DNA of 42,954 nt from NCBI GenBank assembly GCA_900315455.1, contig OMZE01000034.1, positions 21,142 through 64,095 on the forward strand. Direction: 5' to 3'. Positions 1 to 8,962 of the stretch are shown one piece after another. The position numbers and the translations under genes were made by a program. The stretch is from an uncultured Prevotellaceae bacterium (GTDB lineage: Bacteria; Bacteroidota; Bacteroidia; Bacteroidales; Bacteroidaceae). Position 1 is the first letter of the stretch. The number at the start of each line of letters is the position of its first letter. The notes below the pieces were generated by a model. The model did not search any database and had not been told where the DNA came from. It saw only the letters and a program-made list of their open reading frames with translations.

Positions 1-6
1 TTTTCA

Positions 7-203
7 CGGGCTTTTGCCCGTAATGCCCCTTCTTAGGGCATTGCTCTCCCCCGACAAACGGGGGAGTCGGAGGGGGTAGGGGTTGGGGTTGTTGTGACCG
101 CCAAACCGTAGGTTTGGCAAAATGTAAATCGGGGCTTCAAATTGTGTGTTGCCCAATTCGTTACTCAGAAATTAGACTCGGATGACATGCTGTAATGTCA
201 TCC
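7..203. repeat. Cluster of five short perfect inverted repeats
   Basis: Five hairpin-forming repeats lie within 200 bases: 7-20 (5-base arms), 22-42 (7-base arms), 46-66 (8-base arms of mostly C and G), 101-117 (7-base arms, 3-base loop) and 180-203 (9-base arms). The last one spans the stop codon of the Crp-family gene (198-200). None has a clear T run. They may act as terminators between two genes whose transcripts end here, or be a REP-like interspersed element. No coding region was found in 1-197. Confidence 0.55.
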
Positions 204-905
204 CAATTCCGAAACCTTGCGCAACTCTTCTTCTTCCAAAATCTTTATCTTCTTGCCGTCAATGGCAATCAGACATTCTTTGGCAAAGGTGGAGAGGGTG
301 CGGATGGCATTGCTCGTCGTCATGTTGGAAAGGTTGGCCAAATCTTCACGGCTGAGGTGAATCCTAAGGGTGCAACCGTCATCCTCCACACCATATTTGT
401 CTTTCAAAAACAGCAACGCTTCGGCAAGACGGCCACGGATGTGTTTCTGGATGAGGTTGACAGTACGGTCGTCTGACTGACCCAGAAGAACCGAAAGATG
501 ACGGATAATCTGCAGGCATAACTGGTGGTTCTTCTTCATCAACTGCTCAACGACGGTCATCGGCAACTTGGCTACGATGGTTTGCTCGAAGGCGAGGGCG
601 TAAGTGCGATGATGCTCGTTGGAAAAATGGGCACGGTAGCCAAACATCTCCACCGGCTTCACTACACGGATAATTTGATTGCGGCCACCAAATCCGCCTT
701 TCAGCACTTTAGCCTTGCCTGATACCAAAATGTACATTTGGGAGGGACTGTCGCATTGGTGGTAAATCAGGTCGTTCTTCTTGTAAACGCCAATGCTGAG
801 ATGACAGGAAACCATGGCACGCTGGACCTCATCCAAAGAAGGCCAGAGTGATAACACCTTGTCCAATACCAAGGCATGGTCAATAATGATGCTGCGGACT
901 GCCAT
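198..905 (-). CDS. Crp/Fnr-family transcriptional regulator
   Basis: 235 residues, the usual length for this family. Residues about 25-140 fit a cyclic-nucleotide-binding-like beta-roll sensor domain, and about 165-225 fit a winged helix of the HTH_Crp type; the segment beginning LSREDLANLSNMTTSNAIRT looks like the recognition helix pair. No Fnr-style cysteine cluster stands out, so the ligand cannot be read from sequence. The gene is divergent from the glycogen operon at 1195 and shares a 289-base intergenic region with it, so control of that operon or of itself is possible but is inference. Its stop codon lies inside a 9-base-arm inverted repeat. The start at 905 follows a TACTTTTG promoter box by about 70 bases; later in-frame starts cannot be excluded. 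Confidence 0.88.
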   Translation of the reverse strand: MAVRSIIIDHALVLDKVLSLWPSLDEVQRAMVSCHLSIGVYKKNDLIYHQCDSPSQMYILVSGKAKVLKGGFGGRNQIIRVVKPVEMFGYRAHFSNEHHRTYALAFEQTIVAKLPMTVVEQLMKKNHQLCLQIIRHLSVLLGQSDDRTVNLIQKHIRGRLAEALLFLKDKYGVEDDGCTLRIHLSREDLANLSNMTTSNAIRTLSTFAKECLIAIDGKKIKILEEEELRKVSELG

Positions 906-973
906 CTGTTCGATAAATCGGAATGCCGGGATTCGTTGACGACCCTTCGTGGCACATGGTGGTTCTTGGATTG

Positions 974-981
974 CAAAAGTA
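974..981 (-). promoter_or_regulatory. Probable -7 box for the Crp-family gene
   Basis: On the minus strand the sequence is TACTTTTG, matching the Bacteroidota -7 consensus TAnnTTTG. It lies about 70 bases before the start codon at 905. No good -33 TTG was found at the normal spacing, so this is a moderate call. Confidence 0.5.
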
Positions 982-1073
982 GCAATTTTCAGCAGAAATC
1001 ATTCTTATATCTCTGAAAAAAGTAGACTATAACGTAAAAACACGGGGAGAAAAGAAAAAAGAGCAAAGAAAAT

Positions 1074-1104
1074 TTTGACAGCAACCCTTTTTTTACTACC
1101 TTTG
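1074..1104 (+). promoter_or_regulatory. Promoter of the glycogen operon
   Basis: TTTG at 1074-1077, then 19 bases, then TACCTTTG at 1097-1104: an exact fit to the Bacteroidota primary sigma pattern. The start of transcription should be near 1111, giving a leader of about 84 bases before the start codon at 1195. Confidence 0.8.
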
Positions 1105-1194
1105 AGGAAATTTAAACCCTAAGTCTGGCACTTATGTGAAATGCCGACCAGAGTATAAATCTGATACATTATTTTAAACCTTAATAGAACAACT

Positions 1195-3144
1195 ATGAGT
1201 TATCTACGATTAGAAAAGGCGCTGATGACCAATTTGGAGGAATCACTGCCGAGAGAGTTGCTCAGAACCAACCGCTCGGGGGCGTATTCTTGTTCTACAA
1301 TTGTCGACTGCAACACGAGAAAGTATCACGGACTGCTCGTCGTTCCTATACCGGAACTCGACGACGAGAACCATGTCCTGTTGTCTTCTCTCGATGCGAC
1401 AGTCATTCAGCATGGGGCTGAATTCAATTTGGGACTCCATAAATATCAGGGCAACAACTACAGCCCCAAAGGGCACAAGTACATCCGTGAGTTCGACTGT
1501 GACAAAGTACCCACCACTATCTATAGGGTAGGTGGCGTGGTGCTGAAAAAGGAAGTGGTGTTCCAACATTATGAGGACAGAATCCTCATAAGATACACCC
1601 TCGAAGAGGCTCACTCTCCAACAACCTTGAGATTCAGGCCTTTCCTCGCTTTCCGTAGCGTAAGACAGTTTACTCACGAGAACTATACCGCAAGCCGAGA
1701 CTATACGCCTGTCGACAACGGTATCAAGACGTGTATGTATGCGGGGTATCCCGACCTCTACATGCAGTTCAGCAAGAAGAACGAATTCATCTTCCATCCC
1801 GACTGGTACAGAGGACTTGAATATCCTAAAGAGCAGGAGAGAGGCTACGCTTCCAACGAAGACCTCTATGTGCCTGGATACTTTGAGATGCAAATCAAGA
1901 AAGGGGAAAGTATCGTCTTCGCTGCCTCGACATCGAAAATCCGTACAAGCACTCTCAAGAAACTCTTCGAGCAAGAGGTGGCGGAGAGAAATCCACGCGA
2001 CAACTTCTTCCACTGCCTCGTAAATGCTGCGCATCAGTTCCATAAGAGAATGCCTAATGATGACAGATATCTGCTGGCCGGATACCCATGGTTCAAGTGC
2101 AGGGCAAGGGATACGTTCATCTCATTGCCGGGATTGACACTTGCCATCGAGGAACAGGATTATTTCGAACTGGTGATGAAAACTGCGGAAAGAGAACTGA
2201 GGGCATTCATGGATGACAAACCCATAAAGGGACAAATCTATGAAATGGAACAGCCCGACGTGCCTCTTTGGGCTATATGGGCCGTGCAGCAATATGCCAA
2301 AGAGTGTGGCAGACCCAAGTGCTACTCGATGTATGGAAAACTGATTGACGACATCATAGACTTCATTGCTGAGGGCGGACATCCCAACCTCACGCTCGAG
2401 GAGAACGGACTCCTGCATACAGAGGGACGTGACCGGGCTGTGACATGGATGAACTCTACTGCCAACGGCAGGCCCGTGGTGCCAAGAACTGGTTTTATCG
2501 TAGAGTTCAATGCCTTGTGGTATAATGCTCTTCGCTTTGCTGCTTCTCTCGCAACTGAAAACGGGAAAGAAGAAAGAGCCAAAAAACTTGAGGAGATGGC
2601 AGAGAAGGCCAAGGTGGCTTTTGTCGACACGTTCCTCAATGAGTATGGATATCTGTATGACTATGTCGACGGTAACATGATCGACTGGAGTGTGAGACCC
2701 AATATGGTGTTCGCCGTGGCACTCGATTATTCGCCACTTTCACAACAACAGAAAAAGAGCGTGCTCGACGTCTGTACACGAGAATTGCTCACACCAAAGG
2801 GATTGCGCTCTCTCTCACCAAAGAGTGGTGGATACAACCCCATGTACGTCGGACCACAGACACAGCGCGACTACGCATATCACCAGGGTACGGCATGGCC
2901 GTGGCTTGGAGGCTTCTATATGGAGGCTTGCCTCAAACTCTACAAGCGCACTCGACTGAGTTTTATCGAGAGACAAATGGTGGGATACGAGGAGGAAATG
3001 GATTACCACTGTCTGGGAACCATCAGCGAACTCTTCGACGGGAACCCGCCTTTCCTCGGAAGAGGTGCCATGTCGTTTGCCATGAACGTGGCAGAAATCC
3101 TGCGCACGCTCAATTTGCTCGAATCGTATAACTATTCAAAATAA
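1195..3144 (+). CDS. Glycogen debranching enzyme (amylo-alpha-1,6-glucosidase, GH133 type)
   Basis: 649 residues, typical for the single-activity bacterial/archaeal debranching family. The N-terminal GDE_N domain (about 1-270) carries the characteristic TRKYHGLL block at residues 41-48. The C-terminal (alpha/alpha)6-barrel domain (about 285-640) has GYPWF followed by RDTFISLPGL near residues 295-315, a region conserved in the catalytic barrel. It would hydrolyse the alpha-1,6 stubs left on branched glycogen, in the cytoplasm; no signal peptide is present. It is the first gene of an operon with the GT4 (15-base gap) and GH57 (17-base gap) genes, and lies about 84 bases after a strong promoter. 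Assignment rests on family motifs; substrate is inferred from the operon. Confidence 0.92.
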   Translation: MSYLRLEKALMTNLEESLPRELLRTNRSGAYSCSTIVDCNTRKYHGLLVVPIPELDDENHVLLSSLDATVIQHGAEFNLGLHKYQGNNYSPKGHKYIREFDCDKVPTTIYRVGGVVLKKEVVFQHYEDRILIRYTLEEAHSPTTLRFRPFLAFRSVRQFTHENYTASRDYTPVDNGIKTCMYAGYPDLYMQFSKKNEFIFHPDWYRGLEYPKEQERGYASNEDLYVPGYFEMQIKKGESIVFAASTSKIRTSTLKKLFEQEVAERNPRDNFFHCLVNAAHQFHKRMPNDDRYLLAGYPWFKCRARDTFISLPGLTLAIEEQDYFELVMKTAERELRAFMDDKPIKGQIYEMEQPDVPLWAIWAVQQYAKECGRPKCYSMYGKLIDDIIDFIAEGGHPNLTLEENGLLHTEGRDRAVTWMNSTANGRPVVPRTGFIVEFNALWYNALRFAASLATENGKEERAKKLEEMAEKAKVAFVDTFLNEYGYLYDYVDGNMIDWSVRPNMVFAVALDYSPLSQQQKKSVLDVCTRELLTPKGLRSLSPKSGGYNPMYVGPQTQRDYAYHQGTAWPWLGGFYMEACLKLYKRTRLSFIERQMVGYEEEMDYHCLGTISELFDGNPPFLGRGAMSFAMNVAEILRTLNLLESYNYSK

Positions 3145-3159
3145 GGGAGGAGGCAATAT

Positions 3160-4425
3160 ATGAAAGTTTTAATGTTTGGCTGGGAGTATCCTCCTCATGT
3201 ATATGGCGGACTCGCCACAGCAAATTATGGTATTTCAGAAGGCTTGCACGCACAGGGTGACATGGACATCACTCTATGCTTGCCAAAGCCATTCGGAGAT
3301 GAAGACCGCTCGGCTTGCCGAATAGTGGGAATGTGTGCCGTGCCCATCGCATGGCGTGATGTTGACTACGACTATGTGAAGGGTAGGATAGGCAATATCA
3401 TGGACCCGGACTATTATTTCAAACTACGTGACCATATCTATGCTGATTTCAACTACATGCATGTCAACGACTTGGGATGCATGGAGTTTGCAGGGGGATA
3501 TCCTAAGAACCTGCATGAGGAAATCAACAACTACTCCGTCATCGCAGGAGTGGTGGCAAGGACAGAGGAGTTTGATATCATTCATGCGCACGACTGGCTC
3601 ACTTATCCTGCTGGAATTCATGCCAAGAACGTAAGCGGGAAACCTTTGTGCATACACGTGCATGCCACCGACTTCGACAGAAGCCGCGGAAAGGTGAATC
3701 CTACGGTATACTCGATAGAGAAAGATGGTATGGATAATGCCGATTGTATCATGTGCGTATCTGAACTCACGCGCAGAACGGTAATCAACCATTACTTCCA
3801 AGACCCGAAAAAGGTATTCACCGTGCACAACGCAGTCTACCCTCTGAAGAAAGAACTGCAGGATATACCACGGCCCGACCACACCAACAAGGAGAAGGTG
3901 GTGACGTTCCTCGGACGTATCACCATGCAGAAGGGACCGGAGTATTTCGTCGAGGCAGCAAATATGGTGCTGCATCGTACAAGGAACGTGAGATTCTGTA
4001 TGGCAGGCTCTGGCGATATGATGGATGCCATGATACAACTCGCTGCTGAGAGAGGTATTGCCGACAGGTTCCACTTCCCGGGATTCATGAGAGGAAAACA
4101 GGTGTATGAGTGCCTGAAAGACTCTGATGTGTATGTCATGCCTTCTGTCAGTGAACCTTTCGGTATCTCACCGCTTGAGGCCATGCAGTGTGGCACACCG
4201 TCTATCATCTCATGGCAGAGCGGATGCGCGGAAATCCTTACCAACTGTATCAAGGTTGACTATTGGGACATCCATGCACTGGCCGATGCCATCTACTCCA
4301 TTTGCCATAACGATAGCCTCTTCCATTTCCTCCAAGACGAGGGAAAACGAGAGGTAGACCAAATCACTTGGGAGAAAGTCGGAAAATGGATCAAGGAACT
4401 TTATATCCGCACACTTAATAAGTAA
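3160..4425 (+). CDS. GT4 glycosyltransferase, glycogen-synthase-like
   Basis: 421 residues with the GT-B two-domain layout. The start MKVLMFGWEYPPHVYGGL is the glycine-rich nucleotide-sugar-side loop seen in starch/glycogen synthases and related GT4 enzymes, followed by IIHAHDWLT near residue 142, a motif of the same group. The C-terminal domain contains FLGRITMQKGPEY and SEPFGISPLEAM, the E-x7-E motif of retaining GT4 enzymes. Likely role: extension of alpha-1,4-glucan from a nucleotide sugar in the cytoplasm. It sits between a debranching enzyme and a GH57 protein, which strongly supports a glycogen role. It lacks the signature of classical ADP-glucose GlgA throughout its length, so the donor (UDP- or ADP-glucose) is not determined here. 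Confidence 0.88.
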   Translation: MKVLMFGWEYPPHVYGGLATANYGISEGLHAQGDMDITLCLPKPFGDEDRSACRIVGMCAVPIAWRDVDYDYVKGRIGNIMDPDYYFKLRDHIYADFNYMHVNDLGCMEFAGGYPKNLHEEINNYSVIAGVVARTEEFDIIHAHDWLTYPAGIHAKNVSGKPLCIHVHATDFDRSRGKVNPTVYSIEKDGMDNADCIMCVSELTRRTVINHYFQDPKKVFTVHNAVYPLKKELQDIPRPDHTNKEKVVTFLGRITMQKGPEYFVEAANMVLHRTRNVRFCMAGSGDMMDAMIQLAAERGIADRFHFPGFMRGKQVYECLKDSDVYVMPSVSEPFGISPLEAMQCGTPSIISWQSGCAEILTNCIKVDYWDIHALADAIYSICHNDSLFHFLQDEGKREVDQITWEKVGKWIKELYIRTLNK

Positions 4426-4442
4426 TTTAAAATAATACCAAA

Positions 4443-5837
4443 ATGAAAACTATTTGTTTATATTTCGAGATACATCAAATCATTCATCTCAAAAGATACC
4501 GCTTCTTTGATATCGGTACCGACCACTATTATTATGATGACTATGAGAATGAGAGGTCTATAACCGATATCGCCAACAGGTCGTACATGCCGGCACTCGA
4601 TGCACTGAAGGAGATGATCGACAAAAACGGTGACTATTTCAAAGTGGCATTCTCGCTTTCGGGAACTGGTATAGAACAACTCGAAATGCATGCACCACAG
4701 GTGCTCGAGAAACTGCAGGAACTCAATGAAACCGGATGCGTGGAGTTCCTGGCCGAACCTTATTCGCATGGTTTGGCTGCCTTGGCCAATGAGGCTTCTT
4801 TCGCACGTGACGTGAAGAAACAGGCAGTGAAAATCAAGGAGTATTTCGGACAGGAGCCTCAGGTGCTGCGCAACTCCTCGCTCATCTACAGCGATGACAT
4901 CGGCGGACAGGCTGCTGCCATGGGCTTCAAGGGTATGCTTACAGAAGGCGCAAAACATGTGCTGGGATGGAAGTCTCCGCACTATGTCTACAACTGTGCC
5001 ATCGCACCCAACCTGAAACTGTTGCTCCGTGATGTCACACTCAGTGATGATATCTCATTGCGTTTCAACAACAGTGAGTGGGAAGGATATCCTCTCTTCG
5101 CTGATAACTATATCGAGCGGATAGCCAACTTCCCCGAAGAGGAGCAGGTCATCAATATCTTCATGGAACTCTCAGCGCTTGGCATCGCACAACCGCTGTC
5201 GAGCAATATCCTCGAATTCCTCAAGGCACTGCCGGCTTGTGCAAAGGAGAAAGCCATCACCTTCTCTACGCCTACAGAGATTTGCATGAAGATGAAGAGC
5301 GTGGGCGCTCTCGACGTTCCCGATACACTGTCGTGGGTTGACGAGGAGCGTGATGTGAGTTGCTGGCTGGGCAACCCGATGCAGCGTGAGGCGTTCAACA
5401 AACTCTATAGCATTGCCGACCGTCTGCGTATCGCTGACGACCCGCGTATCAACCAGGACTGGGATTACCTGCAGGCTTCCAATAACTTCCGCTTCATGAC
5501 GACGAAGCCTTCGAACGTGGGACTCGACAGGGGTATCTACAGCACGCCATTCGACGCGTTCACCAACTACATGAATATCCTCGGCGATTTCATCAACAGG
5601 GTCAACTCTCTCTACCCAGAGTCTATCGATAATGATGAACTGGATGCATTGCTCACCACCATCAAGAACCAGGGTGACGAGATAGAGAAGAAAGACAAGG
5701 CCATCACACGTCTCCAGGCAAAAATCGACAAGATGCAGAAGGAGGAGGACAAGTTGAAGGCTCGTATCGAAAAGATGAACAGCGAGAAGGAAACCAAAAA
5801 GCCCGCTGCACGGACAACGAAGAAAAAGGCAGAATAA
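4443..5837 (+). CDS. GH57 alpha-amylase-like protein with coiled-coil tail
   Basis: 464 residues, last gene of the glycogen operon. Residues 1-about 385 form a GH57-type domain beginning FEIHQIIHLKRYRFFDIG (conserved region 1 with His11). Where active GH57 amylases carry the nucleophile Glu (RNTELIY-type block) this protein has RNSSLIY, residues 143-149, so Ser146 replaces Glu. The block that normally reads FMDYETFG is FMELSALG (residues 240-247), replacing the acid Asp by Glu242. Inactive GH57 homologues with a Ser at the nucleophile site are, from memory, described in the Bacteroides-Prevotella group. Residues about 395-445 are a heptad-rich coiled coil, then a Lys/Ala-rich tail. Cytoplasmic; it may act as a glycogen-binding or assembly factor rather than as a hydrolase (inference). 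Confidence 0.85.
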   Translation: MKTICLYFEIHQIIHLKRYRFFDIGTDHYYYDDYENERSITDIANRSYMPALDALKEMIDKNGDYFKVAFSLSGTGIEQLEMHAPQVLEKLQELNETGCVEFLAEPYSHGLAALANEASFARDVKKQAVKIKEYFGQEPQVLRNSSLIYSDDIGGQAAAMGFKGMLTEGAKHVLGWKSPHYVYNCAIAPNLKLLLRDVTLSDDISLRFNNSEWEGYPLFADNYIERIANFPEEEQVINIFMELSALGIAQPLSSNILEFLKALPACAKEKAITFSTPTEICMKMKSVGALDVPDTLSWVDEERDVSCWLGNPMQREAFNKLYSIADRLRIADDPRINQDWDYLQASNNFRFMTTKPSNVGLDRGIYSTPFDAFTNYMNILGDFINRVNSLYPESIDNDELDALLTTIKNQGDEIEKKDKAITRLQAKIDKMQKEEDKLKARIEKMNSEKETKKPAARTTKKKAE

Positions 5838-5860
5838 CTTTCTCTGACTTTGATAATACG

Positions 5861-5889
5861 ACAAGGCCCCTCACCGCGAGGGGCCTTGT
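5861..5889 (+). terminator. Hairpin after the glycogen operon
   Basis: 12-base perfect arms (5861-5872 and 5878-5889) around a 5-base loop, 23 bases after the GH57 stop codon. The following T-rich stretch is broken, so strength is uncertain. The gene ending at 5908 on the other strand may share it. Confidence 0.75.
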
Positions 5890-5907
5890 TGTATGTTTGG
5901 GCAGGTG

Positions 5908-6282
5908 CTACATGCGACCGCCATAGAACCGGTTCGTTGTCGTGCTAAGTGCCATTGTCAACTGCTGAAGGTTCTTCTCCTTGGTGGCATCCATAATCAG
6001 GAATAAATCTATCAGCCACCAGAAATACAAACCTCCACAGGTGAGGAGTTTGCCAAAACCCAAGCCAATGTCGCCGATGTAGAAGCGGTCGACACCGAAA
6101 CCACCGAGAAAAATCGACAGTATCAGTACCAAAATGGGGTCTTTCGCTTGTGCCATCATCATCTGCAGGGTGGTAGGGTCAATACCGCTGTTCAGTATCT
6201 GGGATTTCAAGTTCAGCAGACTCATATAGGGATATTTGTCGGCTTGGGTCACCAGAATTTGATTAAGCATTTGTTCGTCCAT
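5908..6282 (-). CDS. TM2 domain membrane protein
   Basis: 124 residues. Residues about 47-100 match the TM2 domain: two membrane helices around the short turn GGFGVDRFYIGDIGLGFGKLL, containing the DRFY motif typical of the family, followed by WWLIDLFLI. The first 45 residues are soluble and presumably cytoplasmic. Function of TM2 proteins in bacteria is not established. It follows the DUF2752 gene (73-base gap) on the same strand, an arrangement seen repeatedly in Bacteroidota, and both lie directly after a pectate lyase gene. Confidence 0.85.
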   Translation of the reverse strand: MDEQMLNQILVTQADKYPYMSLLNLKSQILNSGIDPTTLQMMMAQAKDPILVLILSIFLGGFGVDRFYIGDIGLGFGKLLTCGGLYFWWLIDLFLIMDATKEKNLQQLTMALSTTTNRFYGGRM

Positions 6283-6355
6283 ATTCTCATATTTTGTTGT
6301 TATGATTACTCTTCTTTCGCCACAATGGATGGATAAGACTACGTCAGGCCTTGTT

Positions 6356-6754
6356 CTATATTTTCAGGATGTTCCTGACAACAAACCAGATGCAGTAGGT
6401 CGCCAGATAGAAATATATGGTATATTTGTGCTCCAATATGTTGCGGCAACGTTGCTGTAATTTTCCTGTCAGAAGGAGCCTCTCAATGATAAGCGCAGCC
6501 AGATAGGGGCCGGCGAAAAGCAGATAGAGGTTGAAGCGGAAAACCTCTGCAAAATGTCCCGTGAACAAGGCATGCGCGGCACGCTGACTGCCACACCCCG
6601 GACAGTAGAGCCCCGTTGCCAGCCATATCGGGCATTTGGGCAACCATGGGCTCTTGCTGGGGTCAACGGTGACGAGGATGATGACACCCAGTAGAATCAT
6701 GACCAGGATGACAATTCTCAACGTCGGATGGCTGTTCTTCTTCAAGTCGCGCAT
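6356..6754 (-). CDS. DUF2752 family membrane protein
   Basis: 132 residues with three or four membrane helices. The family hallmark CPGCGSQRAAHAL is present at about residues 51-63: a C-x2-C-G pair just after the first helix, followed by an Arg. DUF2752 has no known function; the two cysteines suggest metal or redox chemistry, which is inference. The start lies 19 bases after the stop of the pectate lyase, with no promoter or hairpin between them, so the two are probably on one transcript. Confidence 0.82.
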   Translation of the reverse strand: MRDLKKNSHPTLRIVILVMILLGVIILVTVDPSKSPWLPKCPIWLATGLYCPGCGSQRAAHALFTGHFAEVFRFNLYLLFAGPYLAALIIERLLLTGKLQQRCRNILEHKYTIYFYLATYCIWFVVRNILKI

Positions 6755-6773
6755 GGCATGGACCTGCTGTCGG

Positions 6774-8861
6774 TTATCTCACCAGCATCTTCTTGTGCCC
6801 TACGATATATACTCCTTTGGGCAGCGACTGGAGGTCTTCGGCTCTGGCATTGCGGAGGATGAGAATGCCATCGAGCGTGTAGACATCGTTGCTGAAGGAA
6901 ATAGGCACGCATTCTTCTATACCCGATGTTTCTGTATAGAGCATCAGGTTGGCCACTATTTGTGCGTCTTTGGTGATGAACGATGCCTGGGTCGTGGCGG
7001 CAACTGGCAACGGGATGTTGTGGGTCACTGACACACCGCCTTTGCGGGAGGGCAGCACGTAGTCGGTAGAGGAGAACACGTTCTCGCCAAACTGCTCGAT
7101 ATAGGCAGTGCTCGTGTCGCTGTTGCTGTATCCGGTAAGTTCCACACGGGTGATGGTGATGCCTTCAGGGATGTTGATCTTGTAGTTGGAATTGCGGGAG
7201 TATTTGATTCCCTTTATGCCACAACCGGAGCCCTCGGCATAGCCGTTGCCTACGCTGATGCTGAAGCCGTTGGTAAACGTCCAGTCGCCATTCGATGTCT
7301 GCGGGGAGATTTCATAGGATTGCTCCTCACCGGAACTGCCTTGCTCAATGGTGATACCCGACTGTATACCTCCTTCGTATTGTGCTTCTGTGATAGAAGT
7401 CACAAGGGAGTTCAGATAGTGTTCAAGATTGGTGTAGCCCTCGCTGTCCATCATCACGCCATCACTGCTGTCGGAGGGGTTGAGGCCGTTGGCGGTCTCC
7501 CACTCGTCGGGCATACCGTCGCCATCAGAATCTGCAGGTGGCGTGTCGCTGTTCAGGGTGGGCCAGGCGCTCCAGTCGTCACCGGCATCTTCGGGGCGGT
7601 TGTCGTCCTGAGAGTCGATGATGCCCTTGTGATTGCCCTTGCCGGTGTGGGATGCCGTGCCGTTGCGGGTGTCGGAGACCATCAGGTCGTCGAAGGTATC
7701 ACGGTGCAGCGAGGCTCCGGCGTAGGCGAGCACTTTCTCATAGGCTTGCTCTGCAGAGTGTGTGGTGGTGAGGATGTAGTCGATGGGAGCCGACAGGCGG
7801 ATAGAGTCTTTCACTTCTTCGTTGTAGAGGCCGTCGTTGTTGTCGGCGTTAATCTGATTGTAAATGCCATATTGCCAGTTGTCGCTGGTCACCGTGTTGA
7901 ATTTGGAATTCACGTTGCCCTCGACGAAGAACTTTCCCCAGACATGAAGGGTGGGGGCGTAGTCGGGGTAGTCGGCGATGTATGACTCAGTGCGGATGCC
8001 TGGACTGGCAATGCGCTGCTGCTTGGTGCTGCTAATCTGGGCTGTGCCAGGACCAGGCTTGTAGTAGTTGTTGACGATGTTGACGTTCATGGCCTCGCCA
8101 CCATAGCAGCCGTTGCCGCAATAGTTGTAGAATACGTTGTTGCGCATGTCCATACGCTCGTCGAGTTGGGTGGTGTAACGCGGGCCAAGTCGTGGAACGC
8201 GGCTCTCATGGTGGGCCATCAGGTTGTGGTGGAACGATGCTCCGCTGCCACCCCAGTTGCCACCATAGCCATGGCTGCCCTTGGAATGACCGGCGTCCTG
8301 CAGACTCTGCGCCACAAGACACCACTGAACGGTGGTGTTCTTGTTGCCGTAGATGGATAGGCATTCATCGATACTCCAACTTACCGAACAGTGGTCGACA
8401 ATGATGTCTGACTGGTCGAAACCTCCGAAGCCGTCCCAGCCGTCGGCACCGTTCACCGTCACATTCTTGTTGCCCAACCTGAAACGCATGTATCTTACAA
8501 TCACGTTGTTGGCCCTAATCTGTACGGGGTAGTCGGCCACACAGATGCCGTCGCCGGGGGCAGTCTGACCCGCAATGGTCACATTGCCCTTGCTGATGTT
8601 GAGTGTAGAACTGAGGTGGATGGTGCCCGATACGTCGAATACAATGGTCTTTGCGCCATTTTGGCTGAGGGCCCAGCGCAAAGAACCGTCACCGCTGTCG
8701 TTGAGGTTGGTCACATGATAGACCTTTCCTCCACGGCCTCCCGTGACGTAGCGCCCGAATCCCTCGGCACCGGGGAAGGCTGGGGTCTTCTCCTGGCTTG
8801 TGGAGTGAAGGCATGCCAGAAGGCTTATTGCAATAAGGAGTATAAATTTGCTTGTTCTCAT
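6774..8861 (-). CDS. Secreted pectate lyase (PL1)
   Basis: 695 residues from the start chosen. Met at 8861 opens a clean Sec signal peptide (MRTSKFILLIAISLLACLHS, then a Q-type cleavage region); an upstream in-frame Met at 8945 would cover the promoter. The PL1 right-handed beta-helix (about 25-420) starts PAFPGAEGFGRY and TGGRGGKVYHVTNLNDSG, with DHCSVSWSIDE and the Arg-rich VPRLGPRY that fit the Ca-binding and catalytic region. A DSDGDGMPDEWE calcium-binding-type motif follows, then a beta-sandwich and the tail LPKGVYIVGHKKMLVR, resembling a type IX secretion sorting domain. It should cleave polygalacturonate by beta-elimination outside the cell. Same N-terminal layout as the lyase at 23994-26153, so the two are paralogues. 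Confidence 0.9.
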   Translation of the reverse strand: MRTSKFILLIAISLLACLHSTSQEKTPAFPGAEGFGRYVTGGRGGKVYHVTNLNDSGDGSLRWALSQNGAKTIVFDVSGTIHLSSTLNISKGNVTIAGQTAPGDGICVADYPVQIRANNVIVRYMRFRLGNKNVTVNGADGWDGFGGFDQSDIIVDHCSVSWSIDECLSIYGNKNTTVQWCLVAQSLQDAGHSKGSHGYGGNWGGSGASFHHNLMAHHESRVPRLGPRYTTQLDERMDMRNNVFYNYCGNGCYGGEAMNVNIVNNYYKPGPGTAQISSTKQQRIASPGIRTESYIADYPDYAPTLHVWGKFFVEGNVNSKFNTVTSDNWQYGIYNQINADNNDGLYNEEVKDSIRLSAPIDYILTTTHSAEQAYEKVLAYAGASLHRDTFDDLMVSDTRNGTASHTGKGNHKGIIDSQDDNRPEDAGDDWSAWPTLNSDTPPADSDGDGMPDEWETANGLNPSDSSDGVMMDSEGYTNLEHYLNSLVTSITEAQYEGGIQSGITIEQGSSGEEQSYEISPQTSNGDWTFTNGFSISVGNGYAEGSGCGIKGIKYSRNSNYKINIPEGITITRVELTGYSNSDTSTAYIEQFGENVFSSTDYVLPSRKGGVSVTHNIPLPVAATTQASFITKDAQIVANLMLYTETSGIEECVPISFSNDVYTLDGILILRNARAEDLQSLPKGVYIVGHKKMLVR

Positions 8862-8914
8862 TTTTTGTTTAATTGTAGGTTCAAGTAGTTGGACGGCGGG
8901 TCCCGTTCGCTTTG

Positions 8915-8922
8915 CAAATATA
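8915..8922 (-). promoter_or_regulatory. Probable -7 box for the pectate lyase gene
   Basis: Minus-strand TATATTTG, a full match to TAnnTTTG, 54 bases before the start codon at 8861. No clear -33 TTG at the usual spacing. Its place downstream of a terminator supports separate transcription of this lyase with DUF2752 and TM2. Confidence 0.6.
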
Positions 8923-8962
8923 GCAAAAAAAACGGAATAATTCACATCAATAGAGGATTTTG

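Noticed and set aside
1243-2043. A 266-codon open frame on the minus strand
   Set aside because: Antisense to the debranching enzyme; no motif.
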